Shown here one piece after another: positions 26,670-36,364 of a DNA stretch of 64,000 nucleotides. Every line of letters begins with the position of its first letter. Position 1 is the stretch's first letter. The DNA comes from Bacteroidales bacterium. GTDB taxonomy: Bacteria; Bacteroidota; Bacteroidia; Bacteroidales; Marinilabiliaceae. The stretch covers positions 1-64,000 of the forward strand of contig JALEMI010000034.1 in NCBI GenBank assembly GCA_022768325.1. Direction: 5' to 3'. The notes under the pieces are model-generated. The model did no database searches. It had not been told where the DNA came from and saw nothing but the letters and a program-made list of their open reading frames with translations. The translations under genes and the position numbers were made by a program.

Positions 26670-28253
26670 ATGTGTGGATTTGCAGTTTACACAGGAAGCG
26701 ACCTCCAGGTCAAGCTCCAATTCGGTCACGAAGCATATAACATCAAGCATCGCGGGCCAGACAACACCCTGATGCAAGACCTTCCCCGCGGATGGATGGC
26801 CTTCCACCGCCTCAGCATAATGGACACCTCCGACGCCGGCAACCAACCTTTCGTAGCTAACGAAGTCTACCTCACTTGCAACGGCGAGATTTATAACAGC
26901 CCAGCCCTTCGCGCCCGCTACTCATCGTACCCCTTTAAGAGCGGCAGCGACTGCGAGTGCATCCTCCCCCTCTTGGCCGACAAGGGCCTCATAGAGATGG
27001 CTCGTGAACTCGACGGCGAGTTCGCCCTCGTGATTTACGACAAGAAGCAAGACAAATTCCTCGCCGCACGTGACCCCATCGGCATCCGCGGTATGTTCTA
27101 CGGCAAGACTGCCGACGGCGACATCTGCTTCGCATCGGAGATGAAGGCTCTCAGCGAAATCTGCCAGACCGTCATGCCTTTCCCTCCCGGCCACGTTTTC
27201 GACGGAGAGAAGTTCGTACAATACACCGACATGACCGCCACGCCCAACGGCTACAACACCGACGACGAGGAGACCATCTGCCACAAGATTCACGACCTGC
27301 TCACCGAAGGCGTCATCAAACGCCTCCAGTCCGACGTACCTGTCGGCTTCCTCCTCTCGGGCGGCCTCGACTCCAGCCTTGTCTGCGCCATTGCCGCACG
27401 TCACCTCAAGAAACCCATCCGCACCTTCGCCGTCGGCATCGAGGACGGACCTATCGACACAAAATACGCCAGACAGGTGGCCGACTACATAGGCAGCGAA
27501 CACACTGAGGTCCTCTTCACGAAAGACGACATCTTCAACTCCCTCAGCCACCTAATCTACCTCACCGAGACATTCGATATCACGACCATCCGCGCCTCAA
27601 TAGGTATGTACCTGGTCTGCAAATACATACGCGAGAAGACCGACATCAAGGTGCTCCTTACGGGCGAGATTTCCGACGAGCTCTTTGGCTACAAATACAC
27701 CGACTACGCCCCCTCGGCAGAGGCATTCCAAGAGGAGGCAGCCAAGCGCGTCCGCGAGCTCTATATGTACGACGTGCTTCGTGCCGACCGTTGCATCTCG
27801 GGCTGCAGCCTTGAGGCCCGTGTCCCCTTTGGCGACCTCGCCTTTGTCCACTACGTCATGAGCATCGACCCCGAGCGCAAGCTTAATAAGGTAGGCATAG
27901 GCAAACGCCTCCTCCGCAAGAGCTTCGAGGGCGACCTCCTCCCCTACGACATCCTCTATCGTGAGAAAGCCGCCTTCTCCGACGCCGTTGGCCACAGCTC
28001 CGTAGACTACATCAAGCAGTTCGCCGAGAAGTACTACACCGACGCCGAGTTTGAGGAGCGTCGCAAGAAGTATGACCACGTGCCGCCCATCACCAAAGAG
28101 AGCCTCCTTTATCGCGAGATTTTCGAGAGCCACTTCCCCGGCCGCTCGGCTGTGATTAAAGATTTCTGGATGCCTAACAAAGAGTGGGAGAACTGCAACG
28201 TAAACGACCCGTCGGCCCGCGTCCTCCCCAACTACGGCGCAAGCGGCAAATAA
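26670..28253 (+). CDS. asnB: Asparagine synthase B (glutamine-hydrolysing)
   Basis: Converts aspartate, glutamine and ATP to asparagine, glutamate, AMP and pyrophosphate. 527 residues. MCGFAVYTG places the class II amidotransferase nucleophile at Cys2, which fixes the start. The GATase domain includes KHRGPDNT and YNSPALRARY; the synthetase domain has the pyrophosphate-binding loop LLSGGLDSSLVCAIA and LLTGEISDELFGYKY. Monocistronic: promoter-like sequence upstream and a terminator hairpin just after the stop. Confidence 0.96.
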   Translation: MCGFAVYTGSDLQVKLQFGHEAYNIKHRGPDNTLMQDLPRGWMAFHRLSIMDTSDAGNQPFVANEVYLTCNGEIYNSPALRARYSSYPFKSGSDCECILPLLADKGLIEMARELDGEFALVIYDKKQDKFLAARDPIGIRGMFYGKTADGDICFASEMKALSEICQTVMPFPPGHVFDGEKFVQYTDMTATPNGYNTDDEETICHKIHDLLTEGVIKRLQSDVPVGFLLSGGLDSSLVCAIAARHLKKPIRTFAVGIEDGPIDTKYARQVADYIGSEHTEVLFTKDDIFNSLSHLIYLTETFDITTIRASIGMYLVCKYIREKTDIKVLLTGEISDELFGYKYTDYAPSAEAFQEEAAKRVRELYMYDVLRADRCISGCSLEARVPFGDLAFVHYVMSIDPERKLNKVGIGKRLLRKSFEGDLLPYDILYREKAAFSDAVGHSSVDYIKQFAEKYYTDAEFEERRKKYDHVPPITKESLLYREIFESHFPGRSAVIKDFWMPNKEWENCNVNDPSARVLPNYGASGK

Positions 28254-28280
28254 GAGCCTAACCTACATCTTTACATACTT

Positions 28281-28335
28281 AGACAGTTTGCGACTTCTCC
28301 TGCGAAAGGGAGGTGTCGCCAACTGTCTCTTTTTT
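28281..28335 (+). terminator. Rho-independent terminator after asnB
   Basis: About 20 bases (28281-28300) pair with 28309-28328, with three mismatches, followed by CTCTTTTTTT. The remaining bases to the next start (28492) contain a TACCTTTA box at 28457-28464, a possible weak promoter. Confidence 0.85.
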
Positions 28336-28491
28336 TACATACGACGGCATGAAATGGAGACTTTGCGCGAAAGACAAAGTAGCAGGTCCCTGTTGTTTCA
28401 ATGCTTATCAGCCCACATGGCAGCCTATCTCCCCCTTATTCCCTTGCAAAAATTGCTACCTTTACGAGGAAATTTCATTACAACAGGACAG

Positions 28492-30477
28492 ATGAAAAAG
28501 AAAATGAGCGTTAGGTCTACCATCGTGGCCTTCATGCTCAACACGATTCTGGCGTACGCGGTATTCATGATTAGCCGCATTGAATACCTTCTCGAAAACT
28601 GGTCCACAATAGCCCCGACACTCTCGTGGGGCAACGTGGGCGAACTGCTTACGGGCTGCTGGATGTTCGACTCCTCGGCCATCGCCTATACGGGCGCCCT
28701 CTACGCCCTGCTGATGCTCATCCCGTGTTTCCTCAAAGAGAGCCGCGGATGGCAGACAGCCGCCAAGTGGACATTCATCATTATCAACACCATTTGCCTC
28801 ATCGCCAACGTGGCGGATAGCGTCTACTTCGGGTTTACGGGCCGACGCACCACGGCAAGCGTATTCCAAGAGTTCGCCAACGAGGACAACATGACGTCGA
28901 TTGTCGCCGCCGAGCTCATCTCCTCATGGTATCTCGTCCTCTTTGTCGGTGTCGTGGTCTACGTCATGACGCGCCTCTACGTCCGCCCCGCGCAACACTC
29001 GCGTCCTACGAGGCCATTGCAATGGGTAGTTTACTACGTCTCGCACACCATCACCTTCGGCATTTACATCCCCGTGATGATTATCGCCATGCGTGGCGGT
29101 GCCACCGATGCCACACGCCCCATCACCATATCCAACGCCAACCAATATGCCGACTCCCCCTCAGAAGTCGCGCTAATCCTCAACACCCCATTCTCGCTAA
29201 TCCGCACTGCCGGTAAGAAACCTTTCGTCCCGCCCGCATATTTCGACCGCGAGGAGCTTAATGCGACATTCTACCCTCTCCACACCCCTCCCGACACGTT
29301 GACCAAGCGCAAAAAGAACATTGTCGTCCTCATTGTCGAGAGCTTCGGACGCGAGTTCATTGGCGCATACAACGAACGCCTCGACGGCGGACAATACAAA
29401 GGCTACGCCCCCTTTGTCGACTCGCTTTATAAGCGCAGCATGAGCTTCGACTACACCTTCTGCAACGGGCGCAAGAGCATAGACGCCATGCCGAGCGCCC
29501 TGAGCAGCATCCCCATGTTCGTAGAGCCTTTCTTCCTCACGCCCTCAGCCCTCAACGACATCAGCGGAATTGCCGACTGCCTGAACAAGATGGGCTATCA
29601 GACCGCTTTCTTCCACGGGGCCGCCAACGGCAGCATGGGCTTCCAGGCCTTCGCCCGCCACACGGGCTTCTCGGAATATTACGGCCGCACGGAGTATAAC
29701 GAGGACAACCGATTTGACGGCGACAATGACTTTGACGGGACGTGGGCAATATGGGACGAGCCGTTCCTTCAGTTCTACGCCCTCAAAATGAGCGAGTTGA
29801 AAGAGCCCTTCATGACCTCGGTCTTCACCGCCACGAGCCACCACCCCTTCGTAATTCCCGTTGCCTATCGCGACACGTTCCCCGAAGAGGGCGGCAGCGT
29901 AATGCACAAATGCATCCGCTACACGGACCATGCGCTCCGGCGTTTCTTCGAGACGGCAAGCAAGCAGCCATGGTACGACAACACAATCTTCTTCTTCACG
30001 AGCGACCATACCAATCAGCCCGACCACCCGGAATATAAGACCTCGCTCGGCCTCTATGGCTCGCCCGTCCTCATCTTCGACCCGTCGGGCGAGATTCCCG
30101 CTGGTCGCCGCCACGGCATAGCCCAACAGATAGACTTCATGCCGACAATCCTCAACTACGTGGGATATGACGAGCCATACATCGCCTTCGGCAAAGACCT
30201 CCTCTCCACACCCGACTCCGCCACATGGGCCGTAAACTACAACAACGGAATTTACCAATACATAGAGAAAAACATCCTCCTCCAGTTCGACGGGCACGAG
30301 ACGCGCGGCGTCTATGACATCGACGCCGACTGGATGCTCACACACGACCTCCGAGGCCAAATTGGCGAAGACGAGGCCAGAATGGAGCGCAAGTTGAAGG
30401 CTATAATCCAACAATACATGGAGCGCATGACGGAAAACCGCATGGTTCCCCGACAAGAAAAACTATCAAACCAATAA
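28492..30477 (+). CDS. LTA synthase family membrane sulfatase-fold protein
   Basis: Membrane protein of 661 residues, with about five helices in residues 1-230 followed by an extracytoplasmic sulfatase/alkaline-phosphatase-fold domain. Landmarks: metal-binding IVESFGREF, the presumed nucleophile loop CNGRKSIDAMPSALSS with Ser where LtaS has Thr, and FFFTSDHTN and ATSHHPF in the metal site. Relatives transfer phosphoglycerol or phosphoethanolamine to lipids or glycans. As Bacteroidota lack lipoteichoic acid, a head-group transferase role on an envelope lipid or polysaccharide is a more likely inference. ATG 28492 starts the first membrane helix; the longer in-frame extension overlaps the asnB terminator. 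The ABC exporter pair follows after 21 bases. Confidence 0.85.
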   Translation: MKKKMSVRSTIVAFMLNTILAYAVFMISRIEYLLENWSTIAPTLSWGNVGELLTGCWMFDSSAIAYTGALYALLMLIPCFLKESRGWQTAAKWTFIIINTICLIANVADSVYFGFTGRRTTASVFQEFANEDNMTSIVAAELISSWYLVLFVGVVVYVMTRLYVRPAQHSRPTRPLQWVVYYVSHTITFGIYIPVMIIAMRGGATDATRPITISNANQYADSPSEVALILNTPFSLIRTAGKKPFVPPAYFDREELNATFYPLHTPPDTLTKRKKNIVVLIVESFGREFIGAYNERLDGGQYKGYAPFVDSLYKRSMSFDYTFCNGRKSIDAMPSALSSIPMFVEPFFLTPSALNDISGIADCLNKMGYQTAFFHGAANGSMGFQAFARHTGFSEYYGRTEYNEDNRFDGDNDFDGTWAIWDEPFLQFYALKMSELKEPFMTSVFTATSHHPFVIPVAYRDTFPEEGGSVMHKCIRYTDHALRRFFETASKQPWYDNTIFFFTSDHTNQPDHPEYKTSLGLYGSPVLIFDPSGEIPAGRRHGIAQQIDFMPTILNYVGYDEPYIAFGKDLLSTPDSATWAVNYNNGIYQYIEKNILLQFDGHETRGVYDIDADWMLTHDLRGQIGEDEARMERKLKAIIQQYMERMTENRMVPRQEKLSNQ

Positions 30478-30498
30478 ACTAATCAAACAAGGAAAAAC

Positions 30499-31440
30499 AT
30501 GGCATTCATCGAAGCCCACGAGGTGGTGAAAGAATACTCTGGTCACCGCGCCCTCGACGGCCTGAGCCTGAGCGTCCCGCAGGGGTGCATCTACGGCTTG
30601 CTCGGTCCCAACGGCGCCGGAAAGACCACTTTCATCAGAATCCTCAATCAAATAACACGTCCCGACAGCGGCACAATCCAAATTGACGGACACCCGCTCA
30701 CGCCCTCCGACATTGAGCGCATTGGCTACCTGCCCGAAGAGCGCGGCCTCTATAAAAAAATGAAAGTGGGCGAAGAGGCCATATACCTCGCCCGCCTGAA
30801 GGGTCTCTCGGCCATGGACGCCCGCCATAAGCTCCGCTATTGGTTCGAGAAATTCGACATCATGGACTGGTGGGACAAGAAGGTGGAGCAGCTATCAAAA
30901 GGAATGCAGCAGAAAGTGCAATTCATCGTGACCGTGCTCCACGAACCCAGCCTCCTCATCTTCGACGAGCCTTTCAGCGGCTTTGACCCCGTGAACGCCA
31001 ATCTCCTAAAAAACGAGATTTTGGAACTAAAGAAGAGGGGCGCGACCGTCATATTCTCAACCCACAACATGGCCTCCGTTGAGGAGGTGTGCGACGACAT
31101 CACGCTCATCAACAAGAGCCGCGCCGTACTCTCTGGCTCTGTGGGCGACGTGCGTCAGCGTTTCAAGGAGAACAAATTCCGAATCCGCTACACGGGCGAC
31201 GACACGTCGCTCACCCAGCCCGACTCACCCGTCAGCCTTGCGGACGTACGTCAGAACGGCATATACCACGAGGCCACAGTCATGCCCTCGGCAGCAGCCG
31301 CCAACATGACGCCCAACGAGCTGATACGCAACCTCTTGCAACACGTCGAATTGGCAAGTTTCGAGGAGATATTGCCAAGCATGAACGACATTTTCATTAA
31401 AGTTGTCGGCCCTAACGCCGCCGACGAGACCAACAAGTAA
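30499..31440 (+). CDS. ABC transporter ATP-binding protein (NatA-like exporter)
   Basis: Cytosolic ATPase subunit, 313 residues. Walker A GPNGAGKTT near residue 38, signature LSKGMQQKV in place of LSGGQ, Walker B LLIFDEPFSGFD, H-loop STHNM. The C-terminal 90 residues form the extra domain found in the NatA/CcmA type of exporter ATPases. It lies 21 bases after the sulfatase-fold gene and 7 bases before the permease gene, so all three are probably one operon. The transported substrate is unknown. Confidence 0.93.
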   Translation: MAFIEAHEVVKEYSGHRALDGLSLSVPQGCIYGLLGPNGAGKTTFIRILNQITRPDSGTIQIDGHPLTPSDIERIGYLPEERGLYKKMKVGEEAIYLARLKGLSAMDARHKLRYWFEKFDIMDWWDKKVEQLSKGMQQKVQFIVTVLHEPSLLIFDEPFSGFDPVNANLLKNEILELKKRGATVIFSTHNMASVEEVCDDITLINKSRAVLSGSVGDVRQRFKENKFRIRYTGDDTSLTQPDSPVSLADVRQNGIYHEATVMPSAAAANMTPNELIRNLLQHVELASFEEILPSMNDIFIKVVGPNAADETNK

Positions 31441-31447
31441 GACGACA

Positions 31448-32770
31448 ATGAGCAGCAAACTATCCCTCATAATCAACCGCGAATACAGCACCCGCGTCCG
31501 CAAGAAGAGCTTCATCGTGATGTCTCTGCTCATGCCCATCGGCATGCTTCTGCTCATGGCACTCCCGACGCTCATCACCATACTCGGTCAGACCGAGGCC
31601 ACGAGAATTGCCGTAGTGGACCGCACGGGCCGCTACGCCCAAGCCCTCCACGACGACAACTCGGCAACATTCTCATTCCTCGCCCCAGACACCGACGAGG
31701 AGGGGCTGCGCAACTCGTATGAGACGAGCGGCTACGACGCCTACATGATGATTCTCGGCTCGCCCGCCAAGCGCGACAGCGTCCGCCTCTACTCCAGCTC
31801 CACCGTCCCCATGGAGGCCGTAAGCCACACCGAGGACGCCCTCCGCGAGCAAGTACGGCGCGAGATAATGAACAACTACGCCGGCCACACGTCGGAACTT
31901 GACTCCCTCTTCGCCTGCGTCGACAAGGCCAACGCCAACATCACGACCATCAACATCTCCGACGACGGCAGCGAGAGCGAAGACTCCGCCGCCATAGGTG
32001 CCGTTGTGGGATTAGTCACGGCATTGCTCATCTACACCTTTGTCCTCACGACGGGATCAATGGTGATGCAGGGCGTTATGGAAGAGAAGACAAACCGCAT
32101 TGTCGAAGTCCTCGTCTCGTCGGTAAAGCCCTTTGAGCTGATGATGGGCAAGATTATCGGCATAGCCCTCGTTGCCCTGACCCAGATGGCTATATGGATT
32201 GTAGTGGGCTTCAGCCTCGTCGCCATGGTCTCGTCGCTCATGGCGCCAGACCCTGCCACCATTCAGTCGATGGTCGACACGGAGATGGCATCCGCCGCTG
32301 TGGATCAAGGCTTAGTTGCCGAGATAATGCACAAGATGGAGAGCATCAACTTCATCCAGCTCATCACGCTCTTCGTGGTTTACTTCCTCTTCGGCTACCT
32401 CCTCTACGCCAGCCTCTTCGCAATATGCGGCGCGGCAATGGACCAGCCACAAGACGGCTCGCAGCTCAGCATCATCGTCATGATTCCGCTCTTTGCGGCC
32501 GTATACATCGCCATCCACACGATGCAGGACCCAGCGAGCGACCTCTCCTTCTGGGCATCGCTATTCCCGTTCACATCGCCCATCATCATGATGGCCCGCA
32601 TCCCGTTTGGCGTCCCGGCGTGGGAGATTGCCCTGTCGGTTGCCATCCTTGTCGGGACATTCATCCTCTTCACGTGGATTGCGGCCCGCATCTACCGTGT
32701 CGGAATCCTCATGTACGGCAAGAAAGTCACCTTTGGCGAGATTGTCAAATGGTTCAAACAAGCGGAATAG
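31448..32770 (+). CDS. ABC-2 type permease (NatB-like)
   Basis: Inner-membrane partner of the preceding ATPase, 440 residues. Topology is typical of ABC-2 permeases: an N-terminal helix (SFIVMSLLMPIGMLLLMALP), an extracytoplasmic loop of about 150 residues, then five to six helices. The MQGVMEEKTNRIVEVLVSSVKPFELMMGKIIG block is the conserved cytosolic coupling segment. ATG 31448 is preferred to an upstream in-frame start inside the ATPase gene. A terminator follows. Confidence 0.92.
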   Translation: MSSKLSLIINREYSTRVRKKSFIVMSLLMPIGMLLLMALPTLITILGQTEATRIAVVDRTGRYAQALHDDNSATFSFLAPDTDEEGLRNSYETSGYDAYMMILGSPAKRDSVRLYSSSTVPMEAVSHTEDALREQVRREIMNNYAGHTSELDSLFACVDKANANITTINISDDGSESEDSAAIGAVVGLVTALLIYTFVLTTGSMVMQGVMEEKTNRIVEVLVSSVKPFELMMGKIIGIALVALTQMAIWIVVGFSLVAMVSSLMAPDPATIQSMVDTEMASAAVDQGLVAEIMHKMESINFIQLITLFVVYFLFGYLLYASLFAICGAAMDQPQDGSQLSIIVMIPLFAAVYIAIHTMQDPASDLSFWASLFPFTSPIIMMARIPFGVPAWEIALSVAILVGTFILFTWIAARIYRVGILMYGKKVTFGEIVKWFKQAE

Positions 32771-32792
32771 TCGCACCATTGTAAGCAGACAT

Positions 32793-32837
32793 AGCCCCCC
32801 GCCCTCCGAATTATGTTGCAGGGCGAGGGGCTTTTTG
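32793..32837 (+). terminator. Rho-independent terminator after the ABC exporter
   Basis: 13-base stem 32793-32805 with 32820-32832 (one mismatch), 14-base loop, then TTTT. Confidence 0.85.
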
Positions 32838-32979
32838 CTAAACCCTCAAAATTGTTTCGCTGGAGATTTGGGGGGATTTGTAGCAGTATAAAGATTGCGT
32901 AGCTAATCCCCAAAAATGATTCTTCCACGGGCTGTGGAAAGAATGGCTCTAAATTAGACGCAATAATAATCACGCTATC

Positions 32980-34124
32980 ATGTTCGAAATTTTCAAACCT
33001 ACCCCACCGCGGGGCGACATTCAATCGCAAGTCATAGAATGGCTTCGGTTTCCTCTTGCGGTTCTTGTGGTGTTGATACACACAGGATGCTTCCTTGGCA
33101 GTAATTTTAATTTAGTCCAAATACCCCCCCCCCGGAAGCGGGTATAACCGCTCACTTAACCTACCATTCTGTCGTAGCGATTCAGCAGATATTGGCACAC
33201 ATCTCCGTGCCTCTCTTCTTTTTCATGTCGGGATACCTATACTTTTTCAAGACAAAAAGGGAGCAGTTCTCAATTGAAGACTATATAGCTAAAACTCGTA
33301 ACCGCATCTTCACTCTCTTGATTCCGTACATAGCATGGAACGCATTGCAAATCATTCATATTCTTATCATTGCAATCCGAGACGGAGGCTCTTATGACAT
33401 TATATCGCTCGAAACCCTCCCTCATTTACTATGGGATTACAGCCAATGGGACAGAAGCTATTGCACAATATTCGGGGAGGTGCAGCATATGACAGGGCCT
33501 GTATTCCTTGTGGGTTGGTTTATTAGAGATCTTATTATCGTATGTTTGGCAGCACCAGCTATTTGGTGGCTAATCACAAAAACAAAGGGATGGATTTTGC
33601 TCATTTTCGGTTTATTCTACGTCACGTGGGCATGGCCAATCGCAAGCGGACTGTTAATCACCACAGTTTTCTGGTTCTCTTTCGGGGCTTTGTTTAGCAT
33701 CAAAAAGCTCAACTTCGTAGATGTATTTCGCCGCTTCAAGTGGTTGAATCTCGTTGTCTCCATTATATCGTTTGTCGTCTTGCTTGCAAACTGGAGAAAA
33801 GAACAAGACACGTGGTGGCCTACGATTTTTTACGTCTCTTACGTCGTGAGCACAGCCATGGTCGTTGTGTGTTTTACCGCTACTCTTCTTGAGCAAGGAA
33901 AACTTCAACTGCGTTCAGGATTGGGCGACTCTACTTACTTCATATATCTTGGCCATCCTTTCCTGGTAGGTTACGTACTGAAATTTCTTAGCATTATGCC
34001 TTTTCAAGGGATTCCCGCTTGGTTTCTTGGGGTTGCAATCATCGTGATTGCCCTTCTTTGCGTGTATGCGTTCTTGCGGAAGTATGTACCTTGGACGTTG
34101 AGGGTTTTGCTCGGTCAGAAATGA
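32980..34124 (+). pseudogene. Acyltransferase 3 family membrane protein, frameshifted at a C10 tract (possible phase-variable gene)
   Basis: Two frames together make one acyltransferase. ATG 32980 begins MFEIFKPTPPRGD... with the first membrane helix RFPLAVLVVLIHTG, which carries the conserved Arg and catalytic-type His of the family. This frame hits TAA at 33144 just past a run of ten C (33124-33133). The other frame resumes directly after the tract (EAGITAHLTYHSV...ILAHISVPLFFFMSGYLYFFK) and runs to 34124 with about nine more helices. Eleven or eight C would restore a protein of about 380 residues. The downstream frame alone would have to start at TTG 33192 and would lack the His. The gene is more A/T-rich than its neighbours, suggesting transfer. 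Likely role: O-acylation of a surface glycan. Confidence 0.85.
33124..33133 (+). repeat. Homopolymeric run of ten C inside the acyltransferase gene
   Basis: Located where the two acyltransferase frames meet, about 145 bases into the gene. Slipped-strand length changes of +1 or -2 would switch the reading frame on. Confidence 0.9.
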
Positions 34125-34147
34125 GGAGAGTAATGGGCTAAAAAACG

Positions 34148-34179
34148 AATCCCGCATGGAGGTGCGTCCATGCGGGATT
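34148..34179. terminator. Perfect hairpin terminator between acyltransferase and tex
   Basis: 13-base perfect stem (34148-34160 with 34167-34179), 6-base loop, A-rich on the left and T-containing on the right; serves both convergent genes. Confidence 0.88.
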
Positions 34180-34200
34180 TGCTTTGTTATGTGAGATTGG

Positions 34201-36336
34201 CTATTGCTCTACGCCTTTCATGGTGAGATTGATACGGCCGCGGGCGGTATCGACATCGAGGACGCGGACGACGACCTGCTGATGTAAGGAGACGACATCG
34301 GCTACGTTTTTCACGAAGCGGTCGGCCAATTGGCTGATGTGGACGAGTCCATCGGTCTTTACACCGATGTCGACAAATGCGCCGAAAGCCGTGAGATTTG
34401 TGACGATGCCTGGGAGCGTCATGCCAGACCGTACATCGTCGATAGAATGGACAGAGTCGTCGAATTTGAACTCTTTGATGGACTGGCGCGGATCTCGGCC
34501 CGGCTTCTCCAACTCGGCCATGATGTCGCGGAGGGTTGGCAGACCGACATCGCCACTGACGTAGCGGTCGAGCTTTATGGACTTTCGGCGTGCGGAATCG
34601 GACATCAGCTCGGCTACGGTGCATTTGGCATCGGCGGCCATTTGGGCGACTATGGCGTATCGCTCAGGGTGGACAGCTGAGGAGTCGAGCGGATTCTTGG
34701 CACCTGCTATGCGGAGAAAGCCGGCGCATTGCTCGAAGGCCTTTGGACCAAGGCGAGGGACTTTCTTCAGCTCGTCTCGCGAAGTGAAGGGGCCATGCTC
34801 TGTGCGATAGTCGACGATGTTCTTGGCGAGCGTCGGACCAAGTCCTGAGACATAAGTGAGGAGATGGCGGCTCGCAGTGTTGACCTCGACGCCCACTTGG
34901 TTTACGCAACTGACGACGACAGAATCGAGCGACGCCTTGAGCCGCGCCTGGTCAACATCATGTTGATATTGCCCCACGCCGAGCGACTTGGGGTCAATCT
35001 TTACAAGCTCGGCCAAGGGATCCATGAGACGGCGACCGATGGAGACGGCACCGCGAACTGTGACATCCTCGTCGGGGAACTCCTCTCGCGCCGTAGCTGA
35101 AGCGGAATAGATAGACGCGCCGTCTTCTGAAACGACGAAGATGCGGAGCTTGGCCTGTGCGTCGAACTGACGGACGAAAGCCTCCGTCTCTCGACTGGCC
35201 GTCCCGTTTCCGATGGCTACGGCCTCGATGTGGTAGGTATCGACAAGCCTGCGGAGTTCGGCCTCAGCCTCTTGTGTCTTTGAGTGCGGCGGGTGAGGGT
35301 AAATAACTGAATGGCAGAGCATTGTACCCTGCTCATCGAGACATACGACCTTGCAGCCTGTACGGAAGCCTGGGTCGAGAGCCAAGACGCGGTGTCTGCC
35401 GAGTGGCGCAGCGAGGAGAAGCTGCCGGAGATTGGTCTCGAAGACGGTGATGGCCTCCGTGTCGGCTCTCTCTTTTGCCTCGGCCTCCATCTCGGTCTCC
35501 ATTGCCGGCGCGAGGAGGCGTTTATAGCCGTCGGCCACTGCCATCTCGACCTGCTTAGCGGTTCGGGGCGCCTTCACGTACCGCCTATTGAGGCGGCTGA
35601 CAATGGCATCGGGATCGGCGGGGGCAACGGACATCTTGATAACGCCCTCGCTCTGCGCCCTCATCATGGCCAGAACGCGGTGGCTTGGGCATTTGGCGAG
35701 ATTCTCCTGACGGTCGATATAGTCGCGGTATTTCTCGGCCTCAGCCTCCTTACCTTTGACCATCTTGGTGGAGACGAGCCCCTCGCGGCGGAAGACATTT
35801 CGCGCTGCTTCGCGAGCCTCGGGTTGGTCGGCCACCCACTCGGCTATGATGTCACGCGCGCCTTGGAGAGCGTCGTCGGACGTTGGGACATCGTCGGACA
35901 GGTATTTCTCGGCGGCAAGCTCGGCATCGGCACAAGAGCCGGACATCAGGGCAAGGGCAAGCGGTTCGAGACCGAGTTCGCGAGCCTTTGCGGCACGGGT
36001 CTTGCGTTTGGGTTTATAGGGTTGGTAGAGGTCTTCAAGACGTGTGGCATCCCACGTCTCGTCAATCTGCTTACGCAAATCGGGGGTGAGTTTGCCTTGC
36101 GCCTCGATGGTGGAGATGATGGTCTCCTTGCGGGCCTCGACCTCCTTTAGTTTGGCGTAGGAGTCGGCTATTGAGCCTATTGCGACCTCATCGAGATTGC
36201 CTGTGGCCTCCTTGCGATAGCGGCTGATGAAAGGGACAGTCGCGCCATCGTCAATGAGCTTGATGGTGTTTTGAACTTGCGCAGGCCTTAGACCGAGCTG
36301 CGCAGCTATGAGAGAGTGGAAGATGGGGTTTCCCAT
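34201..36336 (-). CDS. tex: Tex-family S1 RNA-binding protein
   Basis: Cytosolic nucleic-acid-binding protein related to the eukaryotic elongation factor Spt6. 711 residues with the full architecture: N-terminal helical region (TVPFISRYRKEATGNLDE), a YqgF/RNase H-like domain (VLALDPGFRTGCKVVCLD), helix-hairpin-helix pairs (NIVDYRTEHGPFTSRDELKKVP), and a C-terminal S1 domain (GMTLPGIVTNLTAFGAFVDIGVKTDGLVHISQLA). The ATG at 36336 gives the normal family N-terminus. The folate gene lies upstream with 28 bases between. Confidence 0.96.
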   Translation of the reverse strand: MGNPIFHSLIAAQLGLRPAQVQNTIKLIDDGATVPFISRYRKEATGNLDEVAIGSIADSYAKLKEVEARKETIISTIEAQGKLTPDLRKQIDETWDATRLEDLYQPYKPKRKTRAAKARELGLEPLALALMSGSCADAELAAEKYLSDDVPTSDDALQGARDIIAEWVADQPEAREAARNVFRREGLVSTKMVKGKEAEAEKYRDYIDRQENLAKCPSHRVLAMMRAQSEGVIKMSVAPADPDAIVSRLNRRYVKAPRTAKQVEMAVADGYKRLLAPAMETEMEAEAKERADTEAITVFETNLRQLLLAAPLGRHRVLALDPGFRTGCKVVCLDEQGTMLCHSVIYPHPPHSKTQEAEAELRRLVDTYHIEAVAIGNGTASRETEAFVRQFDAQAKLRIFVVSEDGASIYSASATAREEFPDEDVTVRGAVSIGRRLMDPLAELVKIDPKSLGVGQYQHDVDQARLKASLDSVVVSCVNQVGVEVNTASRHLLTYVSGLGPTLAKNIVDYRTEHGPFTSRDELKKVPRLGPKAFEQCAGFLRIAGAKNPLDSSAVHPERYAIVAQMAADAKCTVAELMSDSARRKSIKLDRYVSGDVGLPTLRDIMAELEKPGRDPRQSIKEFKFDDSVHSIDDVRSGMTLPGIVTNLTAFGAFVDIGVKTDGLVHISQLADRFVKNVADVVSLHQQVVVRVLDVDTARGRINLTMKGVEQ

Positions 36337-36364
36337 TATTGTGTGAATTGGATTGGAGTTTTAA

